Part shown: positions 18,826-26,910 of the stretch, one piece after another
Layout of the letters: every line of letters starts with the position of its first letter
Position numbering within the stretch: position 1 is the first letter of the stretch
Source of the DNA: Parvibaculum sp963975745
GTDB lineage: Bacteria; Pseudomonadota; Alphaproteobacteria; Parvibaculales; Parvibaculaceae
DNA length: 64,000 nt
Direction: 5' to 3'
Assembly (NCBI RefSeq): GCF_963975745.1
Contig: NZ_CAXBIB010000002.1
Location: 186,001-250,000, forward strand
Notes under the pieces: model-generated
Told to the model about the DNA's origin: nothing
The model's database searches: none
Seen by the model: the letters and a program-made list of their open reading frames with translations, nothing else
Program-made: the position numbers and the translations under genes

Positions 18826-20187
18826 ATGAATTCCATTCCCTTTCGTTCCGCCCTGTCCGCTCTCGCGCTGGCGATGCTCGCCGGCTGCAGCCTGGTGCCC
18901 GAGCATGTGCGACCTGCCGTCGAAACGCCGGCCGCATGGCAGATGGCGGATGCGGCAAATGCGCAGGCGGCGAGCGCCGAATGGTGGAAGAAGTTCGGCG
19001 ATCCCGAACTCGATGCATTGATGACGGCGGCGCTCGGTGCCAATTTCGACATCGTCGCGGCGCTGGCGCGGATCGAGCAGTCGCGAGGCGCCTTGCGGGC
19101 GGCCGGGGCACCGCTGCTGCCGGCCGTTTCGGGCAGCAGCAGCGCGGCCAGCCGCGCCAGCGATTTCGGGCCGTCGCGCGAAGAGGCCAGCCTGGGACTG
19201 TCGGCCAGCTATGCGCTCGACCTCTGGGGCCGCTACCGGGCACAACAACGATCGGCACGCGCCGCGCTTGACGCGACCCTGTTCGATAGCGAGGCGACGC
19301 TGCTGCTGGTGCAGTCGCAGGTGGCAACGACCTATTTTGCCGCGCTCAATGCCCGGGACCGGCTGACCATCGCCGCCGAGTCGCTGACGGCCGCGCGCGA
19401 GACCTATCGTGTCGCCGAGGCGCGCTACCGCGCCGGCAGCACATCGGCACTCGACATCGCGCAGCAGCGCAACAATATCGCCGCCATCGAGGCCGGCATC
19501 CCGCCGCTCGAGCGCGAACTTGCCGCCAACCGCCACGCACTGGCGATCCTGCTGGGCCGGGCACCGCAGGGCTTCACGATCGCCGGCGGCGGCACCGGAC
19601 ATCTCACGCTGCCCGAGATCGCGACCGGGCAACCGGCCGCCCTGCTCGAAAGGCGGCCCGACATCCGCCGCGCCGAGGCGCAGCTCGTGGCCGCCAATGC
19701 CGATATCGGCGCCGCACGTGCCGCCTTCTTTCCCAGTCTCGACATATCGGCCTCGGCCACACGCAGCTTCGCCACCGGCCTGCCGGCCGAGACCGCCTCG
19801 TCGCTGGCCGCCTCACTGCTGGCGCCGATCTTCTCGGGCGGGTCGCTCGAAGGGAGCCTGCAATCGGCGCGGGGCCGACAGGCCGAACTCGCCGCCGCCT
19901 ATCAGAAGACGGTGCTGACTTCCTTCGCCGAAGTCGAGGATGCGTTGATCGGTGCTGACAGCCATGCGCGGCGCGAGGCATTTCTGACGGAAGCAGCCTC
20001 CGAAGCACGGCGGGCCTATGATCTGTCGCAAGCGCGCTACCGGGCCGGCGCCAGCGACCTGCTTTCGGTGCTCGACGCGCAGCGCAACTGGCTGGCGGCG
20101 CGCGACAGTGCCGCACAGGCACGCCTCGCCCGTCTCAGCTCCGCCGTCGACCTCTTCGTGGCGCTGGGCGGCGGCTGGGCGAGCTGA
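18826..20187 (+). CDS. NodT/TolC-type outer-membrane efflux lipoprotein
   Basis: 453 residues. The signal peptide ends in the lipobox LAGC near residue 18. The body shows two repeats of the TolC-like family (around SAEWWKKFGDPELDALMTAA and YRVAEARYRAGSTSALDIAQ, then SQARYRAGASDLLSVLDAQR). It supplies the outer-membrane duct for the preceding MacAB pair, 8 nt upstream. I chose the ATG at 18826, which gives a proper lipoprotein signal; earlier in-frame codons lie within macB. Confidence 0.92.
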   Translation: MNSIPFRSALSALALAMLAGCSLVPEHVRPAVETPAAWQMADAANAQAASAEWWKKFGDPELDALMTAALGANFDIVAALARIEQSRGALRAAGAPLLPAVSGSSSAASRASDFGPSREEASLGLSASYALDLWGRYRAQQRSARAALDATLFDSEATLLLVQSQVATTYFAALNARDRLTIAAESLTAARETYRVAEARYRAGSTSALDIAQQRNNIAAIEAGIPPLERELAANRHALAILLGRAPQGFTIAGGGTGHLTLPEIATGQPAALLERRPDIRRAEAQLVAANADIGAARAAFFPSLDISASATRSFATGLPAETASSLAASLLAPIFSGGSLEGSLQSARGRQAELAAAYQKTVLTSFAEVEDALIGADSHARREAFLTEAASEARRAYDLSQARYRAGASDLLSVLDAQRNWLAARDSAAQARLARLSSAVDLFVALGGGWAS

Positions 20188-20333
20188 AGCACCCCGCCCT
20201 CGCCCTCCACCTCGACTTCCGTTCCGTCCATTTGCTCACAACCTGTTGTTCACAAGCAGGACAGGCATTGCTTTCACCGCAGCGGAAAGGCCGCTAGGCT
20301 GCCTCCAACTCAAAACCCGCTGGAGGATCCCCC
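20188..20333 (+). promoter_or_regulatory. 146-nt gap with tandem TTGnTCACAA motifs
   Basis: TTGCTCACAA (20232-20241) and TTGTTCACAA (20246-20255) are direct repeats 14 bp apart, upstream of the second MDR gene. They may be a binding site for a regulator of that gene. No clear terminator for the macAB-nodT operon is seen. Confidence 0.3.
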
Positions 20334-21359
20334 ATGCAAAACCTGATCTCGAAGGAAATCCGTCTCAAGGCGCGTCCGGTCGGCACGCCGAAGGAGAGCG
20401 ATTTCGAACTGGCCAGTGCCGAAGCCCGGCAGCCCGGCGACGGCGAGGTTCTCGTTCGCAACATCTGGATGTCGGTCGATCCCTATATGCGCGGCCGCAT
20501 GATGGACCGCGAAAGCTATGTGCCGCCGTTCCAGATCGGTAAGCCGCTGGAAGGCGGCGCGATCGGCCAGGTGGTGGCGTCGAACAGCGACAAGCTGAAG
20601 GTCGGTACCTATGTCAATCACATGCTGGGCTGGCGCGAATATGCGACAGCGCCGGCAGCCGGCTTCACGCCGGTCGATCCCGCGCTCGGCCCTATCGAGG
20701 CCTTTCTCGGCACGCTCGGCATGCCGGGCATGACGGCGTGGGCCGGCCTCTTCAAGGTCGCCGAACTCAAGGACGGCGAGACGGTTTTCGTGTCGGCGGC
20801 GTCGGGCGCCGTCGGTTCGGTCGTCTGCCAGCTTGCCAAGGCGCATGGCTGCTATGTGGTCGGCTCGGCCGGCTCGGACGAGAAGTGCAAGTGGCTCGAA
20901 GAGGTGGCCGGCATCGACAAGGCGATCAACTACAAGACCTGCGGCGACCTGACCAAGGCCGTCAAGGACGCTTTCCCTAAGGGCATCGACGTCTATTTCG
21001 AGAATGTGGGCGGCAAGCATCTCGAAGCCGCCATCGAATCCATGCGGCCGAACGGGCGCCTCGCCATGTGCGGCATGATCGAGCAGTACAACGACACCGA
21101 GCCGCGCCCCGGCCCGACCAATCTGATCCAGATCGTCGGCAAGAGCCTGAGGCTGCAGGGATTCATCGTCTCGAACTATTTCCAGCACATCGGCGAGTTC
21201 TTCGCCGAAATGGGTCCGCTGATCAAAGGCGGCAAGATGAAGTGGGAGGAGACGGTGGAGGACGGCATCGAGAACGCGCCGAAGGCCTTTCTCAAACTCT
21301 TTTCCGGCGGCAATTTCGGCAAGATGCTGGTCAAGATCGGGCCGGACAAGGCGGTGTAA
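20334..21359 (+). CDS. NADP-dependent MDR oxidoreductase (CurA type), copy 2
   Basis: 341 residues. It opens ISKEIRLKARPVGTPKESDF and has MSVDPYMRGRM, AASGAVGSVVCQLAKAHGC (dinucleotide fold) and DVYFENVGGKHLEAAIESM, all typical of the YncB/CurA/leukotriene B4 dehydrogenase group. It likely reduces alpha,beta-unsaturated ketones or aldehydes in the cytoplasm. It starts after a 146-nt gap downstream of the exporter operon, so it probably has its own promoter. A 136-nt gap with a dispersed palindrome separates it from copy 3. Confidence 0.9.
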   Translation: MQNLISKEIRLKARPVGTPKESDFELASAEARQPGDGEVLVRNIWMSVDPYMRGRMMDRESYVPPFQIGKPLEGGAIGQVVASNSDKLKVGTYVNHMLGWREYATAPAAGFTPVDPALGPIEAFLGTLGMPGMTAWAGLFKVAELKDGETVFVSAASGAVGSVVCQLAKAHGCYVVGSAGSDEKCKWLEEVAGIDKAINYKTCGDLTKAVKDAFPKGIDVYFENVGGKHLEAAIESMRPNGRLAMCGMIEQYNDTEPRPGPTNLIQIVGKSLRLQGFIVSNYFQHIGEFFAEMGPLIKGGKMKWEETVEDGIENAPKAFLKLFSGGNFGKMLVKIGPDKAV

Positions 21360-21380
21360 GGCCACGCCCCGCTCCTCAAG

Positions 21381-21474
21381 ACGTGATGGCCCGGCTTGTC
21401 CGGGCCATCCACGTCTTTAAACTCCACCAAGAAAAGAAAGACGTGGATGACCCGCATAAAGCGGGTCATGACGT
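21381..21474. repeat. dispersed palindrome (GGCCCGG-TTGT-CCGGGCC / CCACGTCTTT type)
   Basis: CCACGTCTTT (about 21409-21418) and AAAGACGTGG (about 21436-21445) are perfect complements across 17 nt. Outside these arms each half carries its own hairpin: GATGGCCCGG CTTGT CCGGGCCATC and ATGACCCGC ATAAA GCGGGTCAT. The whole block begins and ends with ACGTGAT/ATGACGT-like ends. This is a common alphaproteobacterial intergenic repeat. It lies between two paralogous MDR genes. Confidence 0.7.
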
Positions 21475-21495
21475 TCGAGGGGAGGACCAGGGATC

Positions 21496-22509
21496 ATGTC
21501 GACAAGGGCACAACGCTGGGTGCTGGCTTCGCGGCCTGAAGGCAAACCGAGAGCGGAGAATTTCCGGCTCGAGACGGTCACGCTGCCCGATATCGGCGAG
21601 CATGAACTCCTGATCCGGACCGAATATCACTCGGTCGATCCCGGCATGCGCGGGCGGCTTTCGGGCGACAGCTATACGGCGGCACTGCCGGTGGGCGAGA
21701 CCATCGACAGTGCGATGGTCGGCGTGGTCGAGGCCTCCAACAACGAAAAGTTCGCTGTGGGCGACCGGGTGACCGGCGGCTTCGGCTGGGTCACACATGC
21801 CATTTCCAACGGGCGCGGCGTCCAGAAGCTCGACCCGGCGCTCTATCACGGCAAGCTTCGACCGACGGCGGCCATCGGCGTTCTGGGCATTCCGGGCCTG
21901 ACCTCCTATTTCGGGCTGCTCGACCTCGGCCGGCCGAAAGAAGGCGATACGGTGCTGATTTCATCGGCTGCGGGGCCCGTCGGCGCGACGGCCGGGCAGA
22001 TCGCGAAGATGAAGGGCGCGCACGTCGTCGGCATCGCAGGGTCCCAGGAGAAGTGCGACTATGTCAAAGGGCTCGGCTTCGACGACTGCTTTTCCTATCG
22101 CGGTGCCGATCTCAGGACGGCGATCTCGGCGGCCTGCCCCGACGGGGTCGATATCTATTTCGACAATGTCGGCGGCGAGATGCTCGATGCGGCGATCCTC
22201 AACATGAAGGAGCATGGCCGCATCGTCGTTTCGGGCCAGGTCAGCGAATACAACCGTGCCGAAAACGAGCTCCGCGGCATCCGCAACGTGACGCGATTCA
22301 TCACGCATCGGCTCAGGATGGAGGGGCTGGTCGTGTTCGATTATTTCAAGCAGTTCCGCGAGGCACAGGCCGAGATGGCCGGGTGGATTCACGCAGGCAA
22401 GCTCGTCTATACCGAGGATATTTCGGAAGGGATCGAAGGCTCAGCGGCGGCCTTCATCGGATTGTTCGAAGGTGAGAATCTCGGGCGACGGCTGATCAAG
22501 GTCAGCTAG
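21496..22509 (+). CDS. NADP-dependent MDR oxidoreductase (CurA type), copy 3
   Basis: 337 residues. It has YHSVDPGMRGRLSGDSY, GIPGLTSYFGLLDLG, AAGPVGATAGQIAKMKGA (cofactor fold) and DIYFDNVGGEMLDAAILNM. It belongs to the same family as the genes at 14566 and 20334. A good ribosome site (GAGGGGAGGACC) precedes the ATG. Its TAG stop shares the tetramer CTAG with the stop of the convergent outer-membrane protein gene. The substrate is not predictable; enone or quinone reduction is the family norm. Confidence 0.9.
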   Translation: MSTRAQRWVLASRPEGKPRAENFRLETVTLPDIGEHELLIRTEYHSVDPGMRGRLSGDSYTAALPVGETIDSAMVGVVEASNNEKFAVGDRVTGGFGWVTHAISNGRGVQKLDPALYHGKLRPTAAIGVLGIPGLTSYFGLLDLGRPKEGDTVLISSAAGPVGATAGQIAKMKGAHVVGIAGSQEKCDYVKGLGFDDCFSYRGADLRTAISAACPDGVDIYFDNVGGEMLDAAILNMKEHGRIVVSGQVSEYNRAENELRGIRNVTRFITHRLRMEGLVVFDYFKQFREAQAEMAGWIHAGKLVYTEDISEGIEGSAAAFIGLFEGENLGRRLIKVS

Positions 22510-23129
22510 AACTCGTAACGCAGACCGAGCGTCAGGAAGTTCGAGGCATCGGTGACGCCGTTGAAGGCGCCAAACATGCCCGAACGGTGCTGCAGCCGAG
22601 CGACCAGGGCGGTTTCAGGATAGGCCGGCAGGGCAAAACTCGCCTGCAAATTGAACTGGTTCAGCAGACGCGAACGGCTGCCGTCGGGCTGGCGTTCGAG
22701 TTGCGGAAACTCGGTCGTGTAGGACGGACCCATGCCGACTGCCATCGTCGTCAGCAGATAGCGGTTCCAGGGAAAGTCGTGCCAGCGCGCATAGGCTGCC
22801 GTGCCGACCTCGTGATAGATCTCGCGACCGTAGTGATAGGCATACATCAGTTCGGCCTCGAAGCTCAGCGACCGACCGTACCAGCCTAGCAGACGCGATG
22901 CTGTCAGCCCCAGAACATGATCGGTCGAGCCTTCGACGTCGAAGAAATTCTCGATCACATTGCTGAAATTGTTTTCGGTGCCTTCGCCCATGAAGATGGT
23001 GACGGCGTAGAGCCTGTCATCCGGAACGGGCGCGCGCCAGTTGCTTTCGCCGGCGCCCGCATGCGTCGCCGGGGCGGCGAGCAGAAAACCTGCCGCAGCG
23101 ACAGCACAGCGATGTTTCCAGACGTTCAT
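22506..23129 (-). CDS. small outer-membrane beta-barrel protein, function unknown
   Basis: 207 residues with a signal peptide (MNVWKHRCAVAAAGFLLAAP, cleavage near THAGAGE). The mature part alternates short amphipathic strands, with aromatic ends such as YAVTIFMGEG, FEAELMYAYHYG and the C-terminal LTLGLRYEF, which ends in Phe as outer-membrane barrels do. An 8-strand barrel is likely, possibly related to lipid A-modifying or porin-like families, but I cannot name it. I chose the start at 23129 because it yields a proper signal peptide. Confidence 0.7.
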   Translation of the reverse strand: MNVWKHRCAVAAAGFLLAAPATHAGAGESNWRAPVPDDRLYAVTIFMGEGTENNFSNVIENFFDVEGSTDHVLGLTASRLLGWYGRSLSFEAELMYAYHYGREIYHEVGTAAYARWHDFPWNRYLLTTMAVGMGPSYTTEFPQLERQPDGSRSRLLNQFNLQASFALPAYPETALVARLQHRSGMFGAFNGVTDASNFLTLGLRYEF

Positions 23130-23201
23130 CGGGCTCACCGGCACTCTCCTCGTGACCGCTCCAAGCCCCCCGCTTCCTTTTAACGTCTTTGCGCGCAAAG
23201 A

Positions 23202-23228
23202 AAAAGGCCCGGATCGACCGGGCCTTTT
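23202..23228 (-). terminator. rho-independent terminator of the DAHP synthase gene
   Basis: AAAAGGCCCGG (23202-23212) and CCGGGCCTTTT (23218-23228) are perfect 11-bp complements around a 5-nt loop, giving a T-run on both strands. It lies 22 nt past the minus-strand stop at 23251 and may work in both directions. Confidence 0.85.
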
Positions 23229-23250
23229 CCTGTTCGTCTGTGGACGGCTC

Positions 23251-24642
23251 TTACCAGGCACCGAGCGCCAGCGGCTGCTCGCGGCGCGCTTCCATGCGTT
23301 CCTTCTTGAGACCTTCTGCAATCAGAAAGGCCAGTTCCAGCGACTGGCTGGCATTGAGACGCGGATCGCAATGCGTGTGGTACCGATCGCCAAGCTCGGT
23401 TTCCGAAATCGCCTGCGCGCCACCGATGCATTCGGTGACGTTCTGGCCGGTCATCTCGAAATGGACGCCGCCCGCATGCGTGCCTTCGGCACGATGCACG
23501 GCCATGAATGCCTGTACCTCGGCGAGAATGCGGTCGACCGGACGCGTCTTGTAGCCCGACGAGGCCTTGATCGTGTTTCCATGCATCGGATCGCAGGACC
23601 AGACGACCTTCCGGCCTTCGCGCTCGATGGCGCGAATGAGCTGCGGCAGATGCTTTTCGACATTCTCGGCACCGAAGCGACAGATCAGTGTCAGACGTCC
23701 CGCCTCGTTCTTCGGATTGAGAATTTCGGTCAGACGCACAAGCTCTTCCGGATCAAGCGTGGCGCCGCATTTCATGCCGATCGGGTTCTTCACGCCGCGC
23801 AGGAACTCGACATGGGCGTGATCAGGCTGGCGCGTACGGTCACCGATCCAGAGCATGTGGGCCGAGGTGTCGTACCACTCGCCGGTCGTCGAGTCGACGC
23901 GGGTCATCGCCTGCTCGTAGCCGAGCAGCAGAGCTTCGTGGCTGGTGTAGAACTCGGTGGTGTGCAATTGCGGTTGGGTTTCGCTGTCGATGCCGCAGGC
24001 GCGCATGAAATCGAGCGCTTCGGTAATGCGGTTCGCCAGTTCCTCGTAGCGCGCGCCTTCCGAACTGTCGGCGACGAAACCGAGGTTCCAGCGGTGCACG
24101 AAATCGAGATCGGCATAGCCGCCCTGCGCAAAAGCACGGATCAGGTTCAGCGTCGAGGCCGATTGCGAATAGGCGCGCAACAGGCGCTCGGGATCGGGCA
24201 CACGGGCCTTCTCGTCAAACTCGATGCCGTTGATGTTGTCGCCGAGATAGGAGGGCAGCGTCACGCCATCGATGGTTTCGGTGGGCGAGGAGCGCGGCTT
24301 GGCGAACTGACCGGCGATGCGGCCGACCTTCACGACCGGCGAGGAGGCGGCAAAGGTCAGCACCACAGCCATCTGCAGCAGCACACGGAAGGTGTCGCGG
24401 ATATTGTCGGCGGAGAATTCGGCGAAGCTCTCGGCGCAATCGCCCCCCTGAAGCAGGAACGCACGGCCCTCGCAGACCTCGGCCAGATCCGCCTTCAGCT
24501 TGCGGGCCTCACCTGCAAAAACCAGTGGCGGATAGGTGCGCAGGCGCTCCTCCACGGCGGCCAAGGCCGCTGCGTCCGGGTAGTTCGGGAGGTGCTTGGC
24601 GGGCTTGGCGCGCCAGCTCTCCGGTTTCCAGGTCTCCGCCAT
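23251..24642 (-). CDS. class II 3-deoxy-7-phosphoheptulonate (DAHP) synthase
   Basis: 463 residues, the length of plant-like class II enzymes. It joins phosphoenolpyruvate and erythrose 4-phosphate, the first step of the shikimate pathway. Visible blocks are FLLQGGDCAESFAEF, RIAGQFAKPRS, NLIRAFAQGGYADL, VGIKCGATL-like GMKCGATLDPEEL and VWSCDPMHGNTI, which hold the metal and substrate residues. I set the start at 24642, behind TTGGAGACAAG. A strong terminator follows the gene. Confidence 0.93.
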   Translation of the reverse strand: MAETWKPESWRAKPAKHLPNYPDAAALAAVEERLRTYPPLVFAGEARKLKADLAEVCEGRAFLLQGGDCAESFAEFSADNIRDTFRVLLQMAVVLTFAASSPVVKVGRIAGQFAKPRSSPTETIDGVTLPSYLGDNINGIEFDEKARVPDPERLLRAYSQSASTLNLIRAFAQGGYADLDFVHRWNLGFVADSSEGARYEELANRITEALDFMRACGIDSETQPQLHTTEFYTSHEALLLGYEQAMTRVDSTTGEWYDTSAHMLWIGDRTRQPDHAHVEFLRGVKNPIGMKCGATLDPEELVRLTEILNPKNEAGRLTLICRFGAENVEKHLPQLIRAIEREGRKVVWSCDPMHGNTIKASSGYKTRPVDRILAEVQAFMAVHRAEGTHAGGVHFEMTGQNVTECIGGAQAISETELGDRYHTHCDPRLNASQSLELAFLIAEGLKKERMEARREQPLALGAW

Positions 24643-24806
24643 CTTCTTGTCTCCAAAGAACAAAAGAGCGCGCCGCGCGGGGCTTCGGGCCCGATTGCCC
24701 CACTCCGCTGCCACGCACTCCTCATATGGAAGGCCGAGTTATAGGCCACAAGGGCTCTAAAGGGAAGCCTAAGCCCTTGATTGCGCTCAGGGACCCGGAA
24801 TCGGGG

Positions 24807-26192
24807 TTAATCCGCCGCCCGGGCTGCCGGCGGCTGCCACTTTTCCTTCAGTGTCACCAATTCCTCGGCGGCCGTCGGGTGAACCGCGATGGTCGCGTCG
24901 AACTGGGCCTTGGTACCACCCATGGTGACGGCGATGCCGACAGCCTGGATGAGCTCGCCGGAGGCCGGACCCAGAATGTGAACGCCCAGCACGCGCTGCG
25001 ACGCCGGCTCGACCACCAGCTTCATGAAGGTCTTTTCGTCGGAGCCCGACAGGGTTCCCTTCATCGGGCGGAAGCTGGTCTTGTAGATGTCGATCTCGCC
25101 ATGCCTTGTCCGGGCCTCGACCTCGGTCAATCCGACCGTGCCCATTTCAGGTTGCGAGAAGATTGCCGTCGGGATGATCGAATGATCGACGGCAACTGGG
25201 TTGTCGTTGAACACCGTCTCGGCAAAGGCCTGGCCCTCGCGGATCGCGACCGGCGTCAGATTGGCGCGATCGGTGACGTCGCCGACGGCGTAGATGCTGT
25301 CGATGTTCGTCTTCGAGAAACGGTCGACAAGGATCTCACCCTTCGGGCCGAGCGCGACGCCTGCATTTTCCAGACCGAGCCCGGCAGTGTTGGGCACGCG
25401 GCCGGTTGCATACATCACCGCGTCGGTCTTCAGCACGTCGCCATCGGCGAGTTTCAGGTGTAACTCGCCCGCCTTGCGCTCAATCGCGACAATGTCGCTG
25501 TTCATCCGGAGATCGACGCCCTTCTTGACCATCTCCTCCGCCAGAATCTTGCGCAGATCCTCGTCGAAACCGCGCATGAAAAGCGGGCCGCGATAAAGCT
25601 GGATCGTCTCGGCGCCGAGACCGTTGAAAATGCCGGCGAACTCAACGGCAATATAGCCGCCGCCCACGACAACGATGCGCCCGGGCAAGGCATCGAGATG
25701 GAAGGCCTCGTTGGAGGTAATCGCATGCTCGACGCCCGGAAGGTCCGGCCGGAACGGCGTCGCGCCCACGGCAACCAGAATCCTGCCCGCGGTGATCTCT
25801 CGCCCATCGGCAACGAGGCGGACCGTATTGGCATCCTTCAGCACGGCGCGGCTCTCGATGATCTCGACACCGGCCTTTTCGAGATTGCGGATATAGATGC
25901 CGTTGAGGCGATCGATCTCCCGGTCCTTGTTGGCAATCAGCTTTTTCCAGCTGAAGCTGGTTTCGCCGACGGTCCAGCCGAAGCCCGCCGCCTCCTCGAA
26001 GTCTTCGGCAAAATGGCTTGCATAGACCAGCAGCTTTTTCGGCACGCAGCCGCGAATGACGCAGGTGCCGCCGACGCGATATTCCTCGGCGACAGCAACC
26101 TTCGCACCGTGACTGGCCGCAATGCGGGCGGCGCGCACGCCGCCCGACCCCGCGCCGATGACGAAAAGATCGTAGTCGTATTTTCCAGTCAT
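24807..26192 (-). CDS. gor: glutathione-disulfide reductase
   Basis: 461 residues. It reduces oxidised glutathione with NADPH and FAD. It has the FAD motif IGAGSGGVRAARIA, the redox pair in GGTCVIRGCVPKK (about residues 42-54), an NADPH-binding GGGYIAVEFAGIF and the C-terminal catalytic HPTAAEELVTL. Two adjacent ATGs (26195 and 26192) are possible; GGGAG sits 6 nt from the second, which I prefer. It follows rpiA closely, 16 nt away, in an apparent gabD-rpiA-gor operon. Confidence 0.93.
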   Translation of the reverse strand: MTGKYDYDLFVIGAGSGGVRAARIAASHGAKVAVAEEYRVGGTCVIRGCVPKKLLVYASHFAEDFEEAAGFGWTVGETSFSWKKLIANKDREIDRLNGIYIRNLEKAGVEIIESRAVLKDANTVRLVADGREITAGRILVAVGATPFRPDLPGVEHAITSNEAFHLDALPGRIVVVGGGYIAVEFAGIFNGLGAETIQLYRGPLFMRGFDEDLRKILAEEMVKKGVDLRMNSDIVAIERKAGELHLKLADGDVLKTDAVMYATGRVPNTAGLGLENAGVALGPKGEILVDRFSKTNIDSIYAVGDVTDRANLTPVAIREGQAFAETVFNDNPVAVDHSIIPTAIFSQPEMGTVGLTEVEARTRHGEIDIYKTSFRPMKGTLSGSDEKTFMKLVVEPASQRVLGVHILGPASGELIQAVGIAVTMGGTKAQFDATIAVHPTAAEELVTLKEKWQPPAARAAD

Positions 26193-26208
26193 CATTCGCT
26201 CCCGGGGC

Positions 26209-26907
26209 CTATTTCGCCTCGATGATATCGGTACCCGAGGGCGTGCCTACAATGGCCAGATCCGCAATCCCGATAAACAATCCGTTATCGACGACACCGG
26301 CAATGCGGTTGAGCTCATGTGCAAGTCCGACCGGATCTGGAATCCTGCCGAAGGCACAATCGAAGATGAAATTCCCGCTGTCGGTGAAGAAAGGTTCGCC
26401 ATACTCGTCGGTGCGCCGGGCGATCCTGCCCGTACAGCCCCAGGCACTTGCCACCTCGGCCATCCTGCCTGCCGTTGCCGTGCAACCGAAGGGAATGACC
26501 TCGACCGGCAGTGGAAAGGCGCCCAGCGTCGTCACAAGCTTCGAGGCGTCCGCAATCACGATCATCCGGTCGGATGCCGTCGCGACAATCTTTTCGCGCA
26601 GCAACGCGCCGCCGCCGCCCTTGATCAGACGCAGATCGATATCGAGCTCGTCGGCGCCGTCGATCGTGACGTCGAGATGCGGCGTGTCATCAAGATTGGT
26701 CAGCGGAATGCCGAGACTTTCGGCAAGCTGCCCTGTCCGCTCCGATGTCGGCACACCGACAATATCGAACCCCTCTTTCACGCGCGCGCCCAGCGCCTGC
26801 ACGAAGTGTTCCGCAGTCGAACCCGTTCCGAGACCCAGCTTCATGCCAGGTTCGATGAAATCGAGCGCGCGGACCGCTGCCGCCTGTTTCTGTTCGTCGG
26901 CATTCAT
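26209..26907 (-). CDS. rpiA: ribose-5-phosphate isomerase A
   Basis: 232 residues. It interconverts ribose 5-phosphate and ribulose 5-phosphate. The family motifs are all present: LGLGTGSTAEHFV, TIDGADELD and LIKGGGGALLREKIVA, the last with the catalytic acid/lysine region. Normal length. It starts 3 nt after the gabD stop and ends 16 nt before gor, on the minus strand, so the three genes look co-transcribed, possibly to supply NADPH and redox balance. Confidence 0.95.
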   Translation of the reverse strand: MNADEQKQAAAVRALDFIEPGMKLGLGTGSTAEHFVQALGARVKEGFDIVGVPTSERTGQLAESLGIPLTNLDDTPHLDVTIDGADELDIDLRLIKGGGGALLREKIVATASDRMIVIADASKLVTTLGAFPLPVEVIPFGCTATAGRMAEVASAWGCTGRIARRTDEYGEPFFTDSGNFIFDCAFGRIPDPVGLAHELNRIAGVVDNGLFIGIADLAIVGTPSGTDIIEAK

Positions 26908-26910
26908 GGT

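Noticed and set aside
24643..24806. Attenuator or leader peptide before the DAHP synthase gene
   Set aside because: AAGGGCT/AGCCCTT arms exist, but there is no run of Phe, Tyr or Trp codons and no clear alternative terminator.
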